Positions 38,728 through 44,634 of a DNA stretch of 44,634 nucleotides are shown here, one piece after another (position 1 is the stretch's first letter; the number at the start of each line of letters is the position of its first letter). A program made the position numbers and the translations under genes. The notes below the pieces were generated by a model that saw only the letters and a list, made by a program, of their open reading frames with translations, was not told where the DNA came from and searched no databases. Origin of the DNA: Cellulosimicrobium composti (GTDB lineage: Bacteria > Actinomycetota > Actinomycetes > Actinomycetales > Cellulomonadaceae); assembly GCF_009711085.1 (NCBI RefSeq), contig NZ_WMKA01000033.1:1-44634 (forward strand), in the 5' to 3' direction.

Positions 38728-41460
38728 CTACGGCGTGGAGGAGCGGTCCAAGGCGCGCGCGAGCTCGGTGCGCGACGCGATGCCGAGCTTCGCGAAGACC
38801 TTGTGCAGGTGGTACTCGACCGTGCGGGGGCTGAGGAACAGCCGGGTGCCGATCTCGGGGTTGGAGAGGCCGTCGCGGGCCAGCCGGACGATCTGCGCCT
38901 CGCGCTTCGTGAGCTCGGTGCGCGCGTCGACCGCGCGGCGGCGTGCGGTCTCCCCGGTGGCTTCCAGCTCCTGGCGCGCCCGCTCGGCGAACGCCTCGAG
39001 GCCCATCGAGCAGAACAGGTCGTAGGCGGTCCGGAGCTCGTGGCGCGCGTCGAGTCGCCGGCGCGCGCGCCGCAGCCACTCTCCGTAGAGGAGGTGGGCG
39101 CGCGCCAGGTCCACGCGCACCGGCGTGCGGCGCAGGCGGGAGATCGCCTCGCGGTGGTGCGTCTCGGCGTCGTCGCCGGCCACGAGCGCGCGCGAGCGGG
39201 CCTCGACGCCGAGGGCCCAGTCGGTGCCGGACGCGGCGGTCCGCTCCGCGAGCCGCTCCAGGCCGTCGCGGGCGCGATCGTGCTCGCGGCAGCGGACCGC
39301 CGCCTCGACGAGCTCGACGAGGGCCCAGTTGTACCAGGCGAGGGCGTCCTCGTTCGCCGACGCCCGCTCGCCCGCCGCGAGCGCCAGGTCGTGCCGCCCG
39401 AGCCCGTTGTAGAGGATCGCTCGCGCCGTGTGGCCGGCGATCAGGACCATCCCCTCGCCCCGCGCCCGGGACGCCTCGACGAAGGACTCGATCGTCGCCG
39501 TCGCCTCGGCCTCGCGCCCGCGCCACGCCGCCTGCAGCATCGACCCGTACGGGAGGTGGACCACGCCCGTCGCGTCGGCGGCGGCGTCCATCTCCTCGCT
39601 CAGCGACGCGACGGCGTCGAGCTCGCCGGCCAGGACCCGGGGCGCGAGCTGGAAGGCGAGCCCCACCGGCAGGGCGCGCAGCGCGCCGGTGCCGCGCGCG
39701 AGCCGGACGGTGCGGTCGGCGAGCTCCGTCCACGCCTCGTGGTCCCACAGCAGGGACGCGACGCGGCACGCGAGCCAGTCCCAGCGGAGGGCGTCCTCGT
39801 CGGTGGTGGTCGCCCGGAACTCCTCGAGCGCACGCGCCAGGCGCGGCGCCGCGGCCGGGTAGCCGTCGGTCGCGAGGAGGGTCATGGCGTCGAGGAGGAG
39901 GTCCCGGGCGCGCGGTGGACCGGCGGGGGACGGCGCCCGCCGGGCTGCCTCCGCGACGCCCAGGACTCCGCCCGCGACGGCTCGACCGGCGAACTGGGCG
40001 GCGGCGAGCGCCTCGAGGTAGGTGTCCCGTGCGAGCGGCACGTCGAACGGCTCGAGCCGGCGGGCGGCGTGCAGGAGCAGGGGCGGGGCGTCGTCCCCGC
40101 GGCTGCGGGCGTGGACGATCTCGGCGCGCAGGAGGTCGACGCGGGCCGCCTGGGCGCCGGTCAGCGGCGCGGCCTGCGTGGCGGCGAGGAGGCGGAGCGC
40201 CTCGTCCGGGTCGCCGGCGAGGTCGTGGGCCTCGGCCGCGGCGAGCGCGCGGGACGCCCGGGCGGCCGGGTCGGGCGTGAGGACGGTGGCGCGGTCGAGG
40301 AACGCGGCCGCGGCGGCGTACCCGCCCCGGGCCTGGGCGTGGGCGGCCGACCGCTCGAGCTCTGCGGCCACGTCCTCGTCGGGGCCCGCGGTCGCCTGCG
40401 CCAGGTGCCACGCCCGGCGGTCGGCGTCGACCGCCGGGTCGGTCACCGTGGCGAGCGCGTGGTGGACCTCGCGACGCTCCTCCACCCCGGCCGAGCGGTA
40501 GACGGCCGAGCGGGCGAGGGGGTGGCGGAACGACACCCGGGTCGTCGTCCAGCGGAGCAGGTCCGAGAGCGCCGCGGGGTCGGCGGCGTCGGGGGACACG
40601 CGGAGCACCTCGGCCGCGCGCCACAGCAGGGCGGCGTCACCGAGGGGTTCGGTGGCCGCCACGAGCGCGAGGCGGCGCTGGCCGGGGGACAGCCGGTCGA
40701 GCCGGCGCCGGAAGCTGTCCTCGATCCGGGCGGTCAGGCCACCCGGGTGGTCCGCGCCCAGGCCGGCGGCCAGCTGCGCGTGCGTGAGCCCGCGCGGCAG
40801 CTCGAGGATCGCCAGCGGGTTCCCGCGTGTCTCGGCGACGATCCGGTCCCGCACCCGCGGGTCGAGCGGCCCGCGGACGACCGAGTCGAGCAGCGCCTGC
40901 GCGTCGGCGGCCGGGAGCCCGCCGACCGCCATCTCGGGGATTCCCGCGAGCGTCGGGTCGGGCTCGGCGCCGCGGCGGCCGAACACGAGGGCGACCGACT
41001 CCGTCGCCAGACGGCGCGCGACGAACCCGAGGACCTGGGCCGACGCGTGGTCGAGCCACTGCGCGTCGTCGACGAGGCACACGAGGGGCCCCTCGGACGC
41101 CGCCTCCGCGAGCAGCCCGAGCACCGCGAGCCCGAGCAGGAAGCGGTCTGGGGCGGGGCCGTCCTGCAGCCCGAAGGCCGTGCGCAGCGCGTCCGACTGC
41201 GGGCCCGGGAGGGCGTCCAGGTGGCCGAGCAGGGGTGCGCACAGCTGGTGCAGCGTCGCGAACGCCAGCTCGGCCTCCGCCTGGACGCCCGTCGCGCGGA
41301 CCACGCGGCACCCGGACGCGGCGTCGGCCACGTGCTCCAGGAGGGCGGACTTCCCGACGCCCGCCTCGCCGGCGACGACCAGGGCCCGGCTCCGCCCCTC
41401 GCGCACGTCGCCCAGCAACCGCTCGAGCCGCTCCTGCTCGGCGCCGCGCCCTCGGATCAC
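38728..41460 (-). CDS. Large ATP-binding LuxR-family (LAL-type) regulator
   Basis: 910 residues. The N terminus has an ATPase: Walker [15 protein letters not shown] (31-38 core) and Walker B-like [16 protein letters not shown] (about 123-138). The middle 500 residues are tandem helical repeats, TPR-like ([21 protein letters not shown]). The C terminus is a LuxR/NarL helix-turn-helix: [48 protein letters not shown]/MalT-type regulators bind an inducer and ATP and then activate nearby operons. It is divergent from the EthD-like gene and upstream of the small-ORF operon, which are the natural target candidates. The GTG at 41460 lies six bases after TAGCCT, with GAGGAG directly before the start. 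Confidence 0.92.
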   Translation of the reverse strand: MIRGRGAEQERLERLLGDVREGRSRALVVAGEAGVGKSALLEHVADAASGCRVVRATGVQAEAELAFATLHQLCAPLLGHLDALPGPQSDALRTAFGLQDGPAPDRFLLGLAVLGLLAEAASEGPLVCLVDDAQWLDHASAQVLGFVARRLATESVALVFGRRGAEPDPTLAGIPEMAVGGLPAADAQALLDSVVRGPLDPRVRDRIVAETRGNPLAILELPRGLTHAQLAAGLGADHPGGLTARIEDSFRRRLDRLSPGQRRLALVAATEPLGDAALLWRAAEVLRVSPDAADPAALSDLLRWTTTRVSFRHPLARSAVYRSAGVEERREVHHALATVTDPAVDADRRAWHLAQATAGPDEDVAAELERSAAHAQARGGYAAAAAFLDRATVLTPDPAARASRALAAAEAHDLAGDPDEALRLLAATQAAPLTGAQAARVDLLRAEIVHARSRGDDAPPLLLHAARRLEPFDVPLARDTYLEALAAAQFAGRAVAGGVLGVAEAARRAPSPAGPPRARDLLLDAMTLLATDGYPAAAPRLARALEEFRATTTDEDALRWDWLACRVASLLWDHEAWTELADRTVRLARGTGALRALPVGLAFQLAPRVLAGELDAVASLSEEMDAAADATGVVHLPYGSMLQAAWRGREAEATATIESFVEASRARGEGMVLIAGHTARAILYNGLGRHDLALAAGERASANEDALAWYNWALVELVEAAVRCREHDRARDGLERLAERTAASGTDWALGVEARSRALVAGDDAETHHREAISRLRRTPVRVDLARAHLLYGEWLRRARRRLDARHELRTAYDLFCSMGLEAFAERARQELEATGETARRRAVDARTELTKREAQIVRLARDGLSNPEIGTRLFLSPRTVEYHLHKVFAKLGIASRTELARALDRSSTP

Positions 41461-41466
41461 CTCCTC

Positions 41467-41472
41467 AGGCTA
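41467..41472 (-). promoter_or_regulatory. -10 element of a likely leaderless mRNA (LuxR-type gene)
   Basis: TAGCCT on the minus strand (41472-41467), spacer GAGGAG, then the GTG at 41460. The rest of the 233-base divergent gap (41461-41693) has no gene that I can see. Confidence 0.55.
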
Positions 41473-41693
41473 CACAGGCACCCACGGCGGACTTCCGGCC
41501 CGGCCGGGCCCGCGGAACCCTGCGCGTACCCCGCACCGGGGACCTCACTGGGGAGCACCCGGATGCGACGGGGGAGCCGTGCGCGGGACGGTGGCGAGCA
41601 CCGGCCTCCCTCCGTCCGCGACCACGGCGGACGAGGCACGCCGGGGGTCGTGCGGTCCTGCACGACCCGTTCACCCGCACGAAGGAGCCCCGC

Positions 41694-42002
41694 ATGACGA
41701 CCAAGATCACGATCATCTTCGACAACCCGGTCGACCCGGAGGCGTTCGAGGCCGCCTACCCCGACCTGCTCGACCGCGCCCGCAAGGTCCCGGGGGTCGT
41801 GCACCGGGAGGCGTCGAAGGTCTGGCCGAAGGAGGACGGCAGCCCGACCCCGGCGTACCGCATGATCGACCTGTACTTCCCCGACTACGACGCGGCGAGC
41901 GCGGCCGTGGGCACGCCCGAGATGCAGGCGTTCTTCCCGCGCGCGTTCGAGCTCGCGACCGGGGGAGCGAGGGCGGTCTTCGCCGACGTCGAGGAGTCCT
42001 GA
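41694..42002 (+). CDS. EthD-family small protein
   Basis: 102 residues with the dimeric ferredoxin-like alpha/beta-barrel pattern: TKITIIFDNPVDPEAFEAAYPD, KVPGVVHREASKVWPKEDGSPTPAYRMIDLYFPDYDAASAAV and TPEMQAFF. This fits the EthD domain family, small proteins of uncertain role found beside monooxygenases or dehydrogenases. The ATG at 41694 has a strong ribosome binding site (GAAGGAG, six bases before). It is divergent from the LuxR-type regulator, so it is a plausible regulated target. A hairpin follows it. Confidence 0.82.
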   Translation: MTTKITIIFDNPVDPEAFEAAYPDLLDRARKVPGVVHREASKVWPKEDGSPTPAYRMIDLYFPDYDAASAAVGTPEMQAFFPRAFELATGGARAVFADVEES

Positions 42003-42021
42003 GCCTCCTCACGGACGCTTC

Positions 42022-42058
42022 CGTGCCCGGGCCCGACCGCGCGTCGGGGCCGGGCACG
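42022..42058 (+). terminator. Terminator of the EthD-like gene
   Basis: Arms 42022-42037 and 42043-42058 (16 bp, one mismatch), loop CGCGC. It lies 20 bases after the EthD-like stop and isolates the ABC operon from it. Confidence 0.75.
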
Positions 42059-42194
42059 GCGTCGTCCGCGTCCGTGCTGTGACACGACCCACGTCGTCGC
42101 GGGCAGGCGCGGGGAGTACCGCGGACACGACCGGCGTTATCGTCAGTGGCTGGCGCCCACCTTCCCCGGGGCGCCCGACACCCGGAAGGTCACC

Positions 42195-43079
42195 ATGCGC
42201 CGTCTGCGTCCCCGTCCCGCCGTCCTCGCCGCCGTCACGGCGGTGTCCGCCCTCGCGCTCGCGGCCTGCTCGTCCGGCGGCACCGGCTCCGGCGACGCGG
42301 CCGACCCGACCGGCGGCCCGTCGTCGGGCGACGCCGCGCAGTGCGAGCCCGGCGCGCTGCCCACGCTGACCGACGGCGTGCTCACCGTGGGCGCGGGCGA
42401 GGCGTACTCGCCGTGGTACGTCGGCGAGCACGACTCGGGCGAGGGCTTCGAGTCGGCGCTGATCTACGCGGTCGCGGACCGCCTCGGCTACGCGCCCGAG
42501 GACGTCGTGTGGGAGACGGTGACGTTCGAGCAGATCATCAGCCCGGCCGTGAAGCCGTTCGACGTCGCCGCGTACCAGACCTCGATCACCGACGAGCGCA
42601 AGCAGGCCGTCGACTTCTCGAGCCCCTACCTCACCACGCGCCAGGGCGTCATCGTCATGGAGGACGGCCCGTACGCGGGCGCGACGACGCTCGCCGAGCT
42701 CGACGGCGCGCGCATCGGCGTCACCGCCGCGCAGACGAGCCTCACGCTCGCCGAGGCCGCGTGGGGCGAGGACGCGGACATCTCGCCGTACAACGCCGCG
42801 GGCGACGGCATGCAGGCCCTGCAGTCGGGCACGATCGACGCGATGGTCATGGACGTCGACCAGGGCGTCGCCGCGTCGACCGAGTACTTCCCGGACTCCG
42901 TGGTCATCGGCACGCTGCCGGACGAGGGCGTCGTCGAGCAGTACGGGCTCGTGCTCGACCTCGGGTCGGAGCTCACCGACTGCGTCTCGCAGGCGGTCGA
43001 CGACCTCGAGGCCGACGGCACGCTCGCGGAGCTGCGCACGACGTGGCTCAAGTCGGACGACATCCCCGTCCTCGACTGA
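42195..43079 (+). CDS. ABC transporter substrate-binding lipoprotein (amino-acid type)
   Basis: 294 residues. A lipoprotein signal peptide ends in the lipobox LAAC with Cys 25, then a Ser/Gly linker. The mature part has the SBP_bac_3 pattern: DGVLTVGAGEAYSPWYVG (about 60-77), FESALIYAVADRLG, FDVAAYQTSITDERKQAVDFSSPYLTTRQGVIV and GARIGVTAAQTSL, then GTIDAMVMDVDQG. It delivers a polar amino acid or similar small solute to the membrane permease. The ATG has a good ribosome binding site (GGAAGG, five bases before). It is the first gene of the operon. Confidence 0.93.
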   Translation: MRRLRPRPAVLAAVTAVSALALAACSSGGTGSGDAADPTGGPSSGDAAQCEPGALPTLTDGVLTVGAGEAYSPWYVGEHDSGEGFESALIYAVADRLGYAPEDVVWETVTFEQIISPAVKPFDVAAYQTSITDERKQAVDFSSPYLTTRQGVIVMEDGPYAGATTLAELDGARIGVTAAQTSLTLAEAAWGEDADISPYNAAGDGMQALQSGTIDAMVMDVDQGVAASTEYFPDSVVIGTLPDEGVVEQYGLVLDLGSELTDCVSQAVDDLEADGTLAELRTTWLKSDDIPVLD

Positions 43080-43084
43080 CGGCC

Positions 43085-44035
43085 GTGACCGTGCCCGACG
43101 ACCGGCCCGCGGGGGCGGCGCCCGACGACCGCCCCCGCGGGCGCGGCACGGACCCCCGCGTCCCCGTGGACGCGTGGACGCCGTCGCCGCTCGCGCTCGA
43201 CCGGGCGGCGTTCCGGCGCGCGCAGCGTCGTCGCTCGCTGCTCGTCGCGCTCGTCAGCACGGTGCTCGTCGTGACGGCGGTCGTGCTCGTCGTGGTCAAC
43301 GCGCCCGGCTGGGAGCGCGCGCGGACCGCGTTCTTCGACCCCGCGATGGCGTGGGAGTCGCTGCCCGCGATCCTCGAGGGGCTGTGGCTCAACCTGCGCG
43401 TGTGGGTCGTCGCGGGCGTCGTCGGCACGCTCCTCGGCCTGGGGCTCGCCGTCGCGCGCACGAGCCGCGTCCCGGCGCTGTTCCCGCTGCGCGCGTTCGC
43501 GATCGGGTACGTGGACCTGTTCCGCGGGGTCCCGCTGCTGCTCGTGCTGCTGCTCGTCGGCTTCGGGCTGCCCGCGCTGCGCCTGGAGTGGCTGCCGACG
43601 TCGGGTGCGTTCCTCGGGGCGCTCGCGATCGTGCTCACCTACACCGCGTACCTCGCGGAGGTGTTCCGCGCGGGCATCGAGTCGGTGCACCCCTCGCAGG
43701 TCGCCGCCGCGCGCTCACTCGGCCTGACGCGCGCCCAGACGACGCGCCGCGTCGTGCTGCCGCAGGCGGTGCGCAACGTCACGGCGCCGCTCGCGAACAA
43801 CCTCGTCTCGCTGCAGAAGGACTCGGGCCTCATCTCCGTGCTCGGTGCGGTCGACGCGATCCGCGCGGCGCAGATCGCGACGACGGGCAGCTACAACTTC
43901 ACGCCGTACGTCGTCGCGGGGATCCTGTTCTTCCTCGTGTCCTTCCCGCTGACGCGCGCGGTCGACGCGTACCAGGCGCGCCGCGGCTGGGGCCGGTCGC
44001 TCGCGACCGTGAGCGGGGCGGGGGACATCCGATGA
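43085..44035 (+). CDS. ABC transporter permease (polar amino-acid, HisM/GlnP type)
   Basis: 316 residues. A disordered hydrophilic extension of about 55 residues precedes the first membrane helix (LLVALVSTVLVVTAVVLVVV). The permease domain follows: EGLWLNLRVWVVAGVVGTLLGLGLAVAR, the FRGVPLLLVLLLVGFGLP segment, and the EAA loop VHPSQVAAARSLGLTRAQTTRRVVLPQAVRNVTAPLAN that contacts the ATPase. It is the usual one-gene permease acting as a homodimer. The start may be the GTG at 43085 or the in-frame GTG two codons later; neither has a clear ribosome binding site. The stop overlaps the ATPase start (ATGA, 44032-44035). Confidence 0.92.
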   Translation: MTVPDDRPAGAAPDDRPRGRGTDPRVPVDAWTPSPLALDRAAFRRAQRRRSLLVALVSTVLVVTAVVLVVVNAPGWERARTAFFDPAMAWESLPAILEGLWLNLRVWVVAGVVGTLLGLGLAVARTSRVPALFPLRAFAIGYVDLFRGVPLLLVLLLVGFGLPALRLEWLPTSGAFLGALAIVLTYTAYLAEVFRAGIESVHPSQVAAARSLGLTRAQTTRRVVLPQAVRNVTAPLANNLVSLQKDSGLISVLGAVDAIRAAQIATTGSYNFTPYVVAGILFFLVSFPLTRAVDAYQARRGWGRSLATVSGAGDIR

Positions 44036-44634
44036 GCGGGGTCGTCCTGCCCTCCGGCGCGAGCCCGCAGGACGCGGGCGCGGACCACCTGCTCTCGCTG
44101 CGCGGCGTGCGCAAGACCTATCCGGCGGCGGGCGCTCCGGGCGGGCGGCGCGTCGTGCTCGACGGCATCGACCTCGACGTCGACGCGCACCGGTGCGTCG
44201 TGCTCGTGGGATCGTCGGGTTCAGGCAAGTCCACGCTCCTGCGCGTGGTCAACCTCCTCGACGAGGTCGACGACGGGCAGATCCTGCTCGACGGCGAGGA
44301 CGTCGCCGACCCGCGCCTCGACGCCAACCGGGTCCGAGCCCGCATGGGCATGGTCTTCCAGGCGTACAACCTCTTCCCGCACCTCACCGTGCTCGACAAC
44401 GTGACGCTCGCGCCGCGCCTCGTGCACCGGCGCTCGCGTGCCGAGGCGGAGGGGGCGGCCGTCGAGATGCTCGGCCGGGTCGGCCTGGGGCACAAGGTGA
44501 CCGCGTACCCCGACCAGCTCTCGGGCGGCGAGCAGCAGCGCGCCGCGATCGCGCGCGCCCTCGTCAACGGGCCCGAGCTGCTCCTGCTCGACGAGGTGAC
44601 GTCCGCGCTCGACCCCGAGCTCGTCGGCGAGGTG
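44032..44634 (+). CDS. ABC transporter ATPase (GlnQ/HisP type), cut by window end
   Basis: 201 codons are visible and the frame is open at the edge. Walker A is VLVGSSGSGKST (60-68 core), the Q loop is MVFQAYNLFPHLTVLDNV, the signature is LSGGEQQRAAIARAL, and Walker B is LLLLDEVTSALDPE. It energises the permease encoded just upstream, with which it is translationally coupled. The first 20 residues are an extension before the core. About 50 C-terminal residues should lie beyond the window. Confidence 0.95.
   Translation, partial: MSGVVLPSGASPQDAGADHLLSLRGVRKTYPAAGAPGGRRVVLDGIDLDVDAHRCVVLVGSSGSGKSTLLRVVNLLDEVDDGQILLDGEDVADPRLDANRVRARMGMVFQAYNLFPHLTVLDNVTLAPRLVHRRSRAEAEGAAVEMLGRVGLGHKVTAYPDQLSGGEQQRAAIARALVNGPELLLLDEVTSALDPELVGEV

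Noticed and set aside
35349-42002. Integrated mobile element at tRNA-fMet
   Set aside because: No integrase, transposase or repeated tRNA 3' end was seen; only gene content suggests an accessory region.
42146-43084. Long frame joining upstream of the ABC permease
   Set aside because: It is the shadow of the substrate-binding lipoprotein gene in another frame; the permease proper begins at 43085 or 43091.

Overview
The window is very GC-rich (most codons end in G or C), has GTG starts about as often as ATG, carries a WhiB-type regulator, a mycoredoxin and an AdnAB-type recombination nuclease, and shows no insertion sequence, phage or CRISPR. This indicates an actinobacterium. The gene set suits the Cellulomonadaceae/Promicromonosporaceae branch of Micrococcales, but the genus is an inference.

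Layout. 1-171 is the end of an unidentified gene, followed by a terminator and a 34-codon basic small protein (-). 423-2920 (-) is an alpha/beta hydrolase translationally coupled to an aminopeptidase P. 3038-4520 (+) is a PHP-domain phosphoesterase and a MarC-type membrane protein. 4642-6605 (+) is a GntR/FadR regulator coupled to a CynX/NimT-type MFS transporter.

6733-34108 is a housekeeping block. As I recall the Mycobacterium tuberculosis map, it resembles the Rv3193c-Rv3211 neighbourhood: DEAD-box RNA helicase, ferritin-like protein, DUF3107, TetR, DUF3152, adnA, adnB, a phosphotransferase, nudC, mycoredoxin, uvrD2, whiB7, a ThiF/TOMM-E1-like protein, a YgjP-type metalloprotease, a DUF2342 protein, an epimerase-like protein, a YlbL-type PDZ-Lon protease, a PPA1309-family protein and a UPF0182 membrane protein. 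Its theme is DNA repair (three SF1 helicase polypeptides within 12 kb), redox and NAD metabolism, and antibiotic stress (whiB7).

34137-35480 holds a very strong terminator, an aldose-1-epimerase-like gene with a LacI-type palindrome at its 5' end, and initiator tRNA-fMet with a clear promoter and terminator. 35516-42002 looks more accessory: a secreted alpha/beta hydrolase, a coupled three-gene unit (30-codon small ORF, six-segment membrane protein, flavin disulfide oxidoreductase), a 910-residue ATPase-LuxR regulator and a divergent EthD-like protein. 42195-44634 is a polar amino-acid-type ABC uptake operon (lipoprotein, permease, ATPase cut by the window end).

Two regulatory themes stand out. 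First, 13 genes have a -10-like hexamer ending exactly 6 or 7 nt before the start codon, the geometry of leaderless mRNAs. Second, whiB7 is preceded by a 499-bp gap with an AT-rich promoter, a candidate upstream ORF, an intrinsic terminator and a competing antiterminator pairing, which is the layout of a translation-sensing attenuator.
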